A stretch of DNA of 13,096 bases, from NCBI GenBank assembly GCA_002413785.1, contig DHXR01000061.1, forward strand, positions 1-13,096, read 5' to 3'. A program made the position numbers and the translations under genes. Under the pieces are notes generated by a model that saw nothing but the letters and a program-made list of their open reading frames with translations, had not been told where the DNA came from and did no database searches. Shown here piece after piece: positions 1-6,618 of the stretch (positions within the stretch are counted from its first letter, which is position 1; each line of letters begins with the position of its first letter). The stretch comes from Mucilaginibacter sp. UBA5151. Its GTDB lineage: Bacteria; Bacteroidota; Bacteroidia; Sphingobacteriales; Sphingobacteriaceae.

Positions 1-801
1 ACAATTTCCTTCGCGCAGGATACCGCTTATGTTAGCCAGAAAAAGGTAACCGCCTTATTTTTCAAAACGTCCGTTAAGATTGTCAGCAAACTACCATCGG
101 ATATGGTTGTCATCCAAAAAGAAAATGGCCTGATAACGGTAAAGGCTTTAAAAGATGGTTTCAGCCCCGGAAAATTGGACGTTCAGGATCAATCTACCCA
201 TCAGATTTACCATATTGCTGTGGAATATTCCTTCGGTAAGGCGGGGCGCCGAATACAAGTAGGTGAAAGGCTGCCTGTGATTGTAGTAGTCAAATCGCCG
301 GTTATTAATTATGCAAAAATTGGCGCCCTGCTCGCATCCGGTAGGCGGTCAGATGTTATTGACCGGAAAAAGAATGGTGGAATTAAAGCCTGGGTAAACA
401 AATTATCCCTCGCCAACAATAAATTGTTTTTCAGGCTGGATATTCGCAACAAATCTAATCTGCCTTACGCTATAGATTTTGTCAGGTTTTATATCAGGGA
501 TTTAAAGACGGTTGCCCGTATGGCAAGCCATGAACAGGAAATTATCCCCATATATTCAAACCTCAGAAAACATACTTCGATAACAAAAAGCAAAGAGATC
601 GCTAAAGTGTTTGGCTTCCATCGCTTTTCCTTGTCGGAAGACCAGGCAATAAATGTGGAACTCTACGAACGTAATGGGAACCGGCACCTGTATCTCCAAA
701 TCAAACAAAAAGATATTGATAACCTCAAAATTATCAGTCAGCCCGAAATAGTAAGTAGTTCGATGCTTGCTTCAAACCGCATCAAAAACAATAATTATTA
801 A
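1..801 (+). CDS. traN: TraN-like conjugative transfer protein (DUF4138 family), 5' end cut by window
   Basis: The frame is open from base 1 and ends at TAA 799-801. The first visible residues read TISFAQDTAYVSQKKVTALF, which looks like the end of a signal peptide followed by a mature N-terminus, so only a short leader is missing. The rest resembles Bacteroidota conjugative-transposon TraN: an N-terminal beta-rich part (FFKTSVKIVSKLPSDMVVIQ, then VEYSFGKAG) and a C-terminal beta-sandwich part (LFFRLDIRNKSNLPYAIDFV, FYIRDLK). By family knowledge TraN is an exported component of the mating-pair apparatus in the periplasm or outer membrane. It is followed 20 bases later by another plus-strand gene, consistent with a transfer operon entering from the left. 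An internal ATG at 103 is not the true start, because upstream codons continue the same protein. Family assignment is by motif recognition only. Confidence 0.75.
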   Translation, partial: TISFAQDTAYVSQKKVTALFFKTSVKIVSKLPSDMVVIQKENGLITVKALKDGFSPGKLDVQDQSTHQIYHIAVEYSFGKAGRRIQVGERLPVIVVVKSPVINYAKIGALLASGRRSDVIDRKKNGGIKAWVNKLSLANNKLFFRLDIRNKSNLPYAIDFVRFYIRDLKTVARMASHEQEIIPIYSNLRKHTSITKSKEIAKVFGFHRFSLSEDQAINVELYERNGNRHLYLQIKQKDIDNLKIISQPEIVSSSMLASNRIKNNNY

Positions 802-821
802 CTCTTAAAACTAAGTAAATT

Positions 822-1592
822 ATGAATACGCAAAATTCTGAATTCTTAAAAAAAACCTTGCTAAACCTGGGGTTTGGCGACAAATTAAATGGTGAACTGG
901 ACAAAGAAATGGATACGAAAACACCTGAGTTTACGCTGGGTATTCAACTTGAGTTTAACCAGAAAACCATTGACTATACCCTTCATTTCAAGGCTGGCGA
1001 TAACCAGGATATGTATTTCTTCAATAAATACGATGCAACGATTAGTCACAAGAATGATCCGGCCAAAGATGTGAACCAATCATTTTTTATCAATAAAGGT
1101 AGCGGGATCACCGCTAAAGAAGCCTTCAATTTAATGGAAGGCAGGGCAGTTCATAAACAACTGTATAACCTGGAAGGGCAGAAGTACCAGGCCTGGTTAC
1201 AACTTGATGATAAGAATTTGACCGATAACGGCAATAAGAAGATCAAGCATTACCATGAAAACTATGGCTATGACATAGATAAAGTGATTGCCGGCAAGGG
1301 TATAAAGGAATTGGATGACCCAAAAAGCAAAGAGGAGTTGATGCGTTCCCTTAGAAAAGGTAATGCCCAACAGGTTACTGTTGACCGTGATGGCTCCGAG
1401 CAAAAGTATTTTATGGCCGCCAATCCGCAATATAAAACAGTGGATCTTTACGATCATCAAATGAAAAAGATCAAAAGGGAAGAAATATTGCAACCGGAAC
1501 AGAAGGCAACTAAAAGTTTAAAGCAACGGGAGCAACCAACGGAGGAGTTGCTAAAAAAAAAGCAGTCGCGTAAAGCGAAACTGAAAGTTTAA
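822..1592 (+). CDS. Conjugative-element-associated protein, 256 aa, DUF3945-like (tentative)
   Basis: I cannot assign a biochemical function. The protein is soluble, with no signal peptide or membrane segment. Residues 1-95 form a mixed region. Residues 96-216 look like the conserved core, with the motifs ITAKEAFNLMEGRAVHK (96-112), KYQAWLQLD (121-129), KKIKHYHENYGYDIDKVI (139-156) and PQYKTVDLYDHQMKK (202-216). Residues 217-256 are a Lys/Gln/Glu-rich basic tail. The core resembles the DUF3945-type domains carried by many Bacteroidota conjugative transposons, where neighbouring proteins handle DNA processing. The start ATG lies 20 bases after the traN stop in an A-rich leader, normal for this phylum. 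A strong intrinsic terminator begins just after the stop, so this is the last gene of the plus-strand transcript. Confidence 0.7.
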   Translation: MNTQNSEFLKKTLLNLGFGDKLNGELDKEMDTKTPEFTLGIQLEFNQKTIDYTLHFKAGDNQDMYFFNKYDATISHKNDPAKDVNQSFFINKGSGITAKEAFNLMEGRAVHKQLYNLEGQKYQAWLQLDDKNLTDNGNKKIKHYHENYGYDIDKVIAGKGIKELDDPKSKEELMRSLRKGNAQQVTVDRDGSEQKYFMAANPQYKTVDLYDHQMKKIKREEILQPEQKATKSLKQREQPTEELLKKKQSRKAKLKV

Positions 1593-1598
1593 TTTTAA

Positions 1599-1636
1599 AA
1601 AAAAGAAACAGGTCAAATTTGGCCTGTTTCTTTTTT
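1599..1636 (+). terminator. Intrinsic terminator after the traN operon
   Basis: A nearly perfect inverted repeat pairs 1599-1617 with 1618-1636. The arm AAAAAAGAAACAGGTCAAA faces TTTGGCCTGTTTCTTTTTT, with one G-T wobble. The right arm ends in six T, so it would stop plus-strand transcription. The A-run on the left could also serve minus-strand transcripts. Confidence 0.85.
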
Positions 1637-1720
1637 AAACTTATCTCTGTGAATTTTACTCAAATGGCAATATTAATAGCAACAGCTTTTTAAAGAAGGT
1701 AGTACCGAAATTGTCTGAAT

Positions 1721-1804
1721 GTACAGCAAATGAAATCGGCGCACGCCAAAGTCAAAACCGAATCGGATTTTCCGGCTTATATTCAGGAAATTAAACAATT
1801 ATGA
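1721..1804 (+). pseudogene. Truncated DUF1398-like fragment
   Basis: The frame reads VQQMKSAHAKVKTESDFPAY followed by IQEIKQL and a TGA at 1802-1804. This matches my memory of the N-terminus of DUF1398-family proteins in Bacteroidota (an xxQIKSAHxKVKxGxDFPxYI pattern followed by a longer domain). Only about 27 residues survive. The downstream frame has further stops (TAG near 1820, TGA 1844-1846) and does not resume the family sequence. A 12-base direct repeat TTATGAGCCAAT at 1799-1810 and 1830-1841 sits exactly at the break, suggesting rearrangement. Recognition rests on memory, not on a search. Confidence 0.5.
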
Positions 1805-1846
1805 GCCAATGAGAGCCGATAGGGGCTGATTATGAGCCAATATTGA

Positions 1847-1966
1847 CCTTATAAAAGTCTTCCCATCTTCATACGCTTGCTGCGCGGTGTGAATGCTGGT
1901 GAAGGAATGAATGAAGCTTTAGCAAATGTAATGAGTGAACCAGCATGGCACACATGGCTACATTAA
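1847..1966 (+). pseudogene. Orphan open frame resembling the C-terminal tail of a lost gene
   Basis: After the TGA at 1844 a frame stays open for 39 codons and reads RLLRGVNAGEGMNEALANVM followed by SEPAWHTWLH, ending at TAA 1964-1966. The composition (Ala, Gly, Glu, Trp, Leu) and codon use look like coding sequence rather than chance, but there is no plausible upstream start. It is in the same frame as the DUF1398-like fragment but does not match that family's C-terminus as I know it. I do not recognise the parent protein. Confidence 0.3.
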
Positions 1967-1979
1967 TATGGTCTTAAAA

Positions 1980-2050
1980 CCCGTTACGGGATAGCAGCGG
2001 CATCCTGCGCTGCAGATACAGCGGATAGCCCGGTCTCGGTGGTAACCGGG
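1980..2050 (+). repeat. Structured dispersed element, copy A (intact, intron-free)
   Basis: This GC-rich block stands out from AT-rich surroundings. An outer stem pairs CCCGTTAC (1980-1987) with GTAACCGGG (2042-2050, one bulged C). Two conserved core strands, GGATAGCAGCGGCATC (1989-2004) and GATACAGCGGATAGCC (2015-2030), flank a small inner hairpin CTGC-GCT-GCAG (2005-2015). A second copy on the minus strand (12050-12026 joined to 9686-9643) keeps the core strands but changes both stems to other sequences that also pair. The core resembles a repeated sequence I remember between genes in other Bacteroidota genomes; that is memory, not a search. It lies just downstream of both the orphan frame and the convergent minus-strand operon. 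Confidence 0.6.
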
Positions 2051-2103
2051 AAACGGCCATCACCGCTTAAGCATTGAATTACAAACAATAAAAAAAACAT
2101 TTA

Positions 2104-2760
2104 TCAACCACTTTTTTTCCTGGCAACCACTTTTTTTAGGGACTCACCAGCCAGTACATTAGTAACAAATCTGCAACCGTAATTTCGCGCAGTCACCATC
2201 AATAGAAGATATTGAAATATCAGCAGACATAGGTAAAACCAGTTAAGCGGTTGTTTACCCAAGAAAATAAACGGAACGCCAACTAAAGGAATAAACAGGA
2301 ACGAGATTGCTACAATGTCGCGCGCTAATAGAAAACGTTGATGACTGGTTTGAACAAGCGAATCTTTGCGTTGTGACTGATAGATTTTATACCACAATAA
2401 GTTCTGCTCTTTAGGATCGACCGGCAAGGGTCCGTGAATACTTTCAAGGCGCTTTAAATCGACCCTAAAATCGTTTTTTCCATGAACAGAAAAAGCGCGA
2501 CACCCCGGCAATATATTTTTAATCCTCCAGAAAACTAATGCAGCCTTTTGATCGCTTGATAATAAACCATTAACGACGAAAAGCACCAAGGGAGAAATTA
2601 ATACGCTGGACGTCCTTATATTCAATAAAGAATGAAAATTAGCTGAGACAGCTGAAAAGTTGTCGAAATAAAAAAGCGATAACAAGACAGCTACCTCAAA
2701 TGAAAAAAATACCCATAACGAAGGCAGGTTTTTATTTTTAAGATTTGGTTGGTTACTCAT
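2104..2760 (-). CDS. Four-helix membrane protein of the E2-E1-JAB operon
   Basis: This 218-residue protein has four hydrophobic segments at about residues 13-32, 50-68, 147-167 and 172-192. Between segments 2 and 3 lies a soluble loop with a conserved-looking core: LPGCRAFSVHGKND, LESIHGPLPVDPKEQNLLWY and HQRFLLARD. After the last helix comes ARNYGCRFVTNVLAGES and a basic tail. It is the final gene of the operon, and its ATG (2760-2758) overlaps the stop of the E2-E1-JAB gene by 8 bases (ATGAGTAA), so translation is probably coupled. The layout recalls the small multi-helix membrane effectors of CBASS-like systems such as S-4TM, but I cannot assign it to that family. Its role as effector is inference. 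The last codons contain a short sequence duplication, described separately. Confidence 0.85.
   Translation of the reverse strand: MSNQPNLKNKNLPSLWVFFSFEVAVLLSLFYFDNFSAVSANFHSLLNIRTSSVLISPLVLFVVNGLLSSDQKAALVFWRIKNILPGCRAFSVHGKNDFRVDLKRLESIHGPLPVDPKEQNLLWYKIYQSQRKDSLVQTSHQRFLLARDIVAISFLFIPLVGVPFIFLGKQPLNWFYLCLLIFQYLLLMVTARNYGCRFVTNVLAGESLKKVVARKKSG
2105..2137. repeat. 19-base tandem duplication at the 3' end of the membrane-protein gene
   Basis: The 14-mer CAACCACTTTTTTT occurs at 2105-2118 and again at 2124-2137, an offset of 19 bases. On the minus strand the upstream copy is read as part of KKVVA. The downstream copy is read in a shifted frame as RKKSG followed by TGA, so the duplication supplies the present stop codon. 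Confidence 0.7.
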
Positions 2761-5041
2761 ATTTAGTAAATATGTAAGGGTGTAATCTTGCCTTATTGAC
2801 CACTGTTACACAGGTTGGGTAATTAATAGGATCTAATACTTTTCTTATTTCAGCAATGGCATGTTGGTCTGTAGGACTTAACTTTGCACTACCGGTTGGA
2901 TGCGTGTGCCACTCACCAACATATTCCAGCATTTCCCCTGTTTTTTCTCGTATCGCTTTCACAGCGGGGGTTAACCCTTCTGTTCCCCGCGTAAAAAGGT
3001 ATGGCGATTTTTTACTGTCATGCGGAGCTGTTATGATGTTAGTAACGTATATGATTTTGTTGACCTTATCAATCCTGCCAATAAATATACCACCGGTTTC
3101 ATTAGGCTTATTTTTGTTGAGTTCCTCAATCAATCTTTCTTGTATCGTAGCCCGCAGTCTTAATTGCCATGTAGGTTGATTAGCCGCCTTCACAATGGCA
3201 ACTGGTTTTACATTAATCCTGATTGTGTTGTTTTGGCTTTCCTTTGTTGGAAGTAACGAAACCTGTAAAATTCCGTCAGGACTATCCGTGGCCATCATTG
3301 CTCTTAAGCCAATACTTGCCGCAGCGGTATGATAGCTTACCTTGTCATCCGGCATTATTAAGGTATCTGAACTACAGTTTAAACCTAAATGAATATCATC
3401 CAGTACAGAATAATTTTGCCGGGTATTTTTATTATCAATAAGCCATTTAGAGATATTAAGCTCACTATTAGCCAAATGGTAGACTTCCATCATCAGGTCG
3501 TCCATACGCGGATTGCGGTTTGCTCCTTCTATACGAAGAAAGCCAATTTCACCGGCATCAGCCAGTTCTATCCGAGCGTATCTGGCAGCAGAGGGTTTAA
3601 GTTTTTTTGATAGGAAATTTTCAACGCCAAATGAGGCTGTACTGTCGACGATTAACTGATCGGCATTGTCAAAAATACCTGGTTCGTCAGTTACAACTTT
3701 TAAAATAGAATGTGGCAGCTTTTTAATGCCAAAGGCATCATTTATATTACCCAAAAATAATTGTTTAATATCCTCATCCAATTTATCTATTTTTTTATTT
3801 CCAGGAAAATTGATAATGCCATTACGTATGTTGTTATGAGGAAGTGAATAGTCTGGGTCAATTAACGTTTTCGGTATTAGCCCCGAACGGGAAAAATGTA
3901 AAGCAACCTTCGAACCGACGGCACCAAGGCCGATATAATGTATTTCATTGTAACTGGTTGATTCCGGATAACCAGATAGATACTTTGCCAGGGAGATGCA
4001 GTTTTTTTGATATAGCGCGGCACTTTCTACGATTGAATTTGATAAAAACTTTATTTCGCCGTCGACTAAAGATGGAAAGATAAAAAATGAAATAAACTCC
4101 AACTCGCTTAAATGATTGATAACTTTTCGAGGCCGCTTAATTGCAAATGTCACGGGCAATATTTGCTGTAGATTAAGCGATGAAGCTATAAAGCTATCAA
4201 GATGTTTTTTGATATCGATATGACGATATGCGGCCCATTTAATTAAGGATTCAATATCGTGTGGTAGCTTAGTAATATACCGGTCATCAACATCTTGTTC
4301 GTTACCAAAAAACAACAAACCCCCTATTTGATCCTTTGTTAAAAGAATACGCTCATTTAAGGCGGTAGCTATGGATTCATCGAACATACTGATTAACCAT
4401 AAGATTCGCCTGCTTTGTGGATCGGTTGGTGTCTTGTCCTTCGTCAAATAATTCGTCAATAATACGCCGGCTTGGCCGCCGTTGCATATCCAATGGTTTT
4501 TTATGGCGTCAATTGCTTCTTGTTGCGGAAAAAATAAAACATGCTGATCCTGATCCACCCGGGTATATTCAAAATCATCATCGGGCTTATTTAAGTTATT
4601 TGCGGCGGCATCTTCCATCCATGTCCGCAAACGCTCCACAAAATCAATTATCGTATGTTGTGCGAACCAGTCGGCTGCGTCACCTCTAAACAAACAGATA
4701 GAATATGGAAAACCTTCTTTTACTGGGTTGATATGGGGTGTGTTTTCTGCCGGGAAATCCGTGCGATTGGAATAAGCTTTAGGTGGAACAAAGGGGTAAT
4801 CAGATTTATTTAGCGTAGTCAATACAGGCTCCTTTTTAAGAAACGCTAACGCACGATTTGGACGTTTAATAGTTAAGTCCAAAGCAACCGCTATTTCGGT
4901 TTCGGTAACAAAATTGTAGCACCTGATATTACACTCGGGATATTTTTTACGCAATAAAGCAAGGCTGTCTTTGATATCCAAAGACAGCCCGGCTTCATCT
5001 TGACTGCTGAGCAATGTCAGCCGCTCAGAAAATTCAGCCAT
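2753..5041 (-). CDS. E2-E1(ThiF)-JAB triple-domain ubiquitin-like conjugation protein
   Basis: This is a 762-residue protein if the ATG at 5041 is used; a GTG at 5053 would add four residues. I prefer the ATG because it gives an 8-base overlap (ATGGCTGA) with the upstream gene, mirrored at the downstream junction. Domains in order: an E2-like N-terminus (about 1-170) with HINP at 103-106 and candidate catalytic Cys116 in SICLF; a linker of about 160 residues; an E1/ThiF adenylation domain with the nucleotide loop GLGAVGS (371-377), acidic IDPD (394-397), NNIR (403-406) and candidate catalytic Cys556 in LNCSSDT; and a C-terminal JAB/MPN+ protease with Glu648, HTHP (His712, His714), Ser722 and Asp725 all present. 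By family knowledge E1 adenylates a C-terminal glycine and passes it through thioesters to E2, while JAB zinc proteases cleave the linkage. It resembles Cap2 fused to Cap3, but no CD-NTase is encoded nearby. Confidence 0.93.
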   Translation of the reverse strand: MAEFSERLTLLSSQDEAGLSLDIKDSLALLRKKYPECNIRCYNFVTETEIAVALDLTIKRPNRALAFLKKEPVLTTLNKSDYPFVPPKAYSNRTDFPAENTPHINPVKEGFPYSICLFRGDAADWFAQHTIIDFVERLRTWMEDAAANNLNKPDDDFEYTRVDQDQHVLFFPQQEAIDAIKNHWICNGGQAGVLLTNYLTKDKTPTDPQSRRILWLISMFDESIATALNERILLTKDQIGGLLFFGNEQDVDDRYITKLPHDIESLIKWAAYRHIDIKKHLDSFIASSLNLQQILPVTFAIKRPRKVINHLSELEFISFFIFPSLVDGEIKFLSNSIVESAALYQKNCISLAKYLSGYPESTSYNEIHYIGLGAVGSKVALHFSRSGLIPKTLIDPDYSLPHNNIRNGIINFPGNKKIDKLDEDIKQLFLGNINDAFGIKKLPHSILKVVTDEPGIFDNADQLIVDSTASFGVENFLSKKLKPSAARYARIELADAGEIGFLRIEGANRNPRMDDLMMEVYHLANSELNISKWLIDNKNTRQNYSVLDDIHLGLNCSSDTLIMPDDKVSYHTAAASIGLRAMMATDSPDGILQVSLLPTKESQNNTIRINVKPVAIVKAANQPTWQLRLRATIQERLIEELNKNKPNETGGIFIGRIDKVNKIIYVTNIITAPHDSKKSPYLFTRGTEGLTPAVKAIREKTGEMLEYVGEWHTHPTGSAKLSPTDQHAIAEIRKVLDPINYPTCVTVVNKARLHPYIFTKYE

Positions 5042-6164
5042 AAGTTTTAGCACGGTCAGTTACAGCATTGATTACTATAGGCGCAGATGCCGCCTTACTA
5101 CCTTCAGATTTTTTAAATCCGTTTTGGCCTGCTTCAAATATTAGTGGCGTTAACGGGTCGTCTCCGGTACAGTAAAAGTCGGACTCGTCAATTTGACCAA
5201 TATATTCTTGCTTAGCTGCATGATGTGGCGGGTTGTCGTCATCGTCAATGATTTCTTTACAGGAAGCAAGCACCAAGCCATTTCCGCGTTGTCGCTGTAG
5301 ATATTCAATTGCAGAATCCTGAGGCTCGGGAAATTCCGCCTGTGGCGTCATGTTAAAAAACGTCCACGAGCAATGATGCGGTGCTAAAAACAAATCCCAT
5401 TCAATACTTTCGTCATCGCGTTCGTCCAGTAAACGCTTAAAGCGATTGTAATCCGCATCACCCGCAACAAAAGCCAAAGCAGCCATGGCATTGTTTCCCG
5501 CGCCGAAACGAAGTTGCATAATTACACTCGTTTCGTTTCTTTCCTGGCTATCTGCGGTCGGCGTTTTAAAAGGGCCGTGAACAAATATTGAGAAGTCCGA
5601 TTTGGTTACCTTGTTGATGACATTGGTTGCCGTTCCGGGTTCTACAATAATACTTTCAAACCCTTCATCTTTACAGTCATCTTTAAAGTCAATCAAAATG
5701 ATACGATTACCTGACAATTTTGCTTTTTCCGGGTTACTTTTAAACAAGTCTTTGCGTCTTTTGGCTTCGGCTTTGAAATTTTTTGCCGCCTGAGATAACG
5801 GGCATGTAAAACGTTCAAACAGGGTATTACTAAACCATAGTTCGTCAATGATAATAGCCTTAGGTTCTTTGGCATCCTTATCATAATTTGCAGGATCGTC
5901 ACAAAAGAAAGTATCCTTGAAACCGGCACAATGGTCATTATCTGGATGCGTTAAAATAAACGTGTCCAAATGGTGGCGTCCGTCTGAGTCTTTTGGTAAA
6001 ATCGACAGCAAATCTTCTTTAATATCAAATTTGTCATCATTAGTAGCCGCATCATTATCAATCTTGCAATCGATCATTAAATGCTGATTGTCAGATAAAG
6101 AAACCAACAACGTATCACCGTTACCCACCGGATAAACTTTGATAGTATTTTTGACTGTTCCCAT
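5034..6164 (-). CDS. Metallo-beta-lactamase-fold hydrolase (ComEC-like) of the conjugation operon
   Basis: This 376-residue protein opens with NTIKVYPVGNGDTLLVSL and has the metal-binding motif THPDNDH (His73, Asp75, Asp77, His78). Further ligand candidates are Asp236 in VAGDAD and the His263-His264 pair in LAPHHCSW. The arrangement matches the MBL domain of ComEC/Rec2-type proteins, but there are no membrane segments, so it is a stand-alone cytoplasmic hydrolase. The substrate is unknown; nucleic acid or a nucleotide is plausible for the subfamily. Residues 351-376 look like a flexible tail ending in AKTYG, with glycine last. The start codon shares one base with the stop of a 50-residue upstream gene (TAATG), and the 3' end overlaps the E2-E1-JAB gene. 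I remember MBL proteins being noted beside E2-E1-JAB genes in comparative studies of prokaryotic ubiquitin-like systems, but cannot check this here. Confidence 0.9.
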   Translation of the reverse strand: MGTVKNTIKVYPVGNGDTLLVSLSDNQHLMIDCKIDNDAATNDDKFDIKEDLLSILPKDSDGRHHLDTFILTHPDNDHCAGFKDTFFCDDPANYDKDAKEPKAIIIDELWFSNTLFERFTCPLSQAAKNFKAEAKRRKDLFKSNPEKAKLSGNRIILIDFKDDCKDEGFESIIVEPGTATNVINKVTKSDFSIFVHGPFKTPTADSQERNETSVIMQLRFGAGNNAMAALAFVAGDADYNRFKRLLDERDDESIEWDLFLAPHHCSWTFFNMTPQAEFPEPQDSAIEYLQRQRGNGLVLASCKEIIDDDDNPPHHAAKQEYIGQIDESDFYCTGDDPLTPLIFEAGQNGFKKSEGSKAASAPIVINAVTDRAKTYG

Positions 6165-6316
6165 TAGATAGCCACCTTTCTGCCATCGACTATAGCTTTA
6201 AACGGTTGGAAATTGTTCAAATCAACAGTATCTTTAATACCGGATTTTAAGCTCAATAAGCTGGCTGTCAATTCTAATTTGATTTTGACAAACCTTTTTG
6301 TAATTTTTCTTGCCAT
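6164..6316 (-). CDS. Small 50-residue protein leading the MBL/E2-E1-JAB operon
   Basis: An ATG at 6316 opens a 51-codon frame ending at TAA 6166-6164. The stop shares its last A with the ATG of the metallo-beta-lactamase gene (TAATG), a classic coupled junction, and that is the main reason to believe it. The sequence begins MARKITKRFVKIKLELTASL and ends VDGRKVAI. It is basic at the N-terminus and predicted to mix beta and helix, with no signal peptide or membrane segment. It is too short for a normal ubiquitin-like fold (about 70 or more residues) and does not end in glycine, so I do not call it a ubiquitin-like protein. An in-frame TAA 18 bases before the ATG limits the start. It could be a regulatory or adaptor subunit, a decoy substrate, or a remnant. 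Confidence 0.6.
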   Translation of the reverse strand: MARKITKRFVKIKLELTASLLSLKSGIKDTVDLNNFQPFKAIVDGRKVAI

Positions 6317-6458
6317 GTTTCTTAAATTAAGTTACAGAATCCTGGGCAACCATGGCAGGCTGTTCAGGGATTTCCATCTTTATCGCATCAGGATGTTACT
6401 GCGCGTTTCAGGCAAGCAAGGATATGAACTATTTTATTTGTGATAATTCGATTAAAAA

Positions 6459-6488
6459 TTTGAAAATTGTAAACTTTTAATACTTTTG
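6459..6488 (+). promoter_or_regulatory. Bacteroidota-type promoter for a small RNA
   Basis: TTTG (6459-6462) lies 18 bases before TACTTTTG (6481-6488), matching the -33 TTTG and -7 TAnnTTTG consensus at a usual spacing. Transcription should start near 6494 on the plus strand, where no protein gene follows before a terminator. Confidence 0.6.
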
Positions 6489-6493
6489 TCACG

Positions 6494-6606
6494 TAAACAA
6501 AATCTAACAACGTCATACCAGCGTGTCAGAGCGGTGATTAATCGCCCCTGAAACGTTTGACACACTAAGCCTGTTAGGATCGCAAGTCCTTCGGGCTTTC
6601 TTTTTT
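6494..6606 (+). ncRNA. Candidate small structured RNA, about 110 nt
   Basis: A promoter match ends at 6488 and an intrinsic terminator ends at 6606, bracketing a compact transcript with no open frame of note. Inside, GTGTCA (6523-6528) pairs with TGACAC (6558-6563), enclosing the self-complementary GGTGATTAATCGCC (6533-6546). The terminator hairpin follows. The sequence faintly resembles tRNA arms (AGAGCGGT, then GGATCGCAAGTCC), but no acceptor stem can be formed, so it is not a functional tRNA. It lies between two minus-strand genes. Read-through from the NTPase gene would produce an antisense copy, so base-pairing regulation of that mRNA tail is possible. The start is estimated from the promoter position. 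Confidence 0.5.
6567..6606 (+). terminator. Intrinsic terminator of the small RNA
   Basis: AAGCCTG (6567-6573) pairs with CGGGCTT (6592-6598, one G-T), with an additional inner AGGA/TCCT pairing. It is followed by TCTTTTTT (6599-6606). The T-run is only on the plus-strand side, so it does not serve the minus-strand NTPase gene that ends at 6619. Confidence 0.7.
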
Positions 6607-6618
6607 ATAAAGAACAAA

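Noticed and set aside
6327..6377. 16-codon minus-strand frame MEIPEQPAMVAQDSVT just upstream of the 50-residue gene
   Set aside because: Too short to support as a gene, with an in-frame stop shortly upstream. It could be a leader peptide or a remnant, but nothing decides it.
6213..6443. 76-codon plus-strand frame across the small gene and its leader
   Set aside because: It is antisense to the coupled 50-residue gene, has a hydrophobic chance composition, and shows no recognisable family.
6521..6598. tRNA-like segment (AGAGCGGT followed by GGATCGCAAGTCC)
   Set aside because: The putative 3' acceptor CGGGCTT can pair only with AAGCCTG immediately before the T-arm-like part. No acceptor stem or proper anticodon arm can be drawn, so it is treated as part of a small RNA and its terminator.
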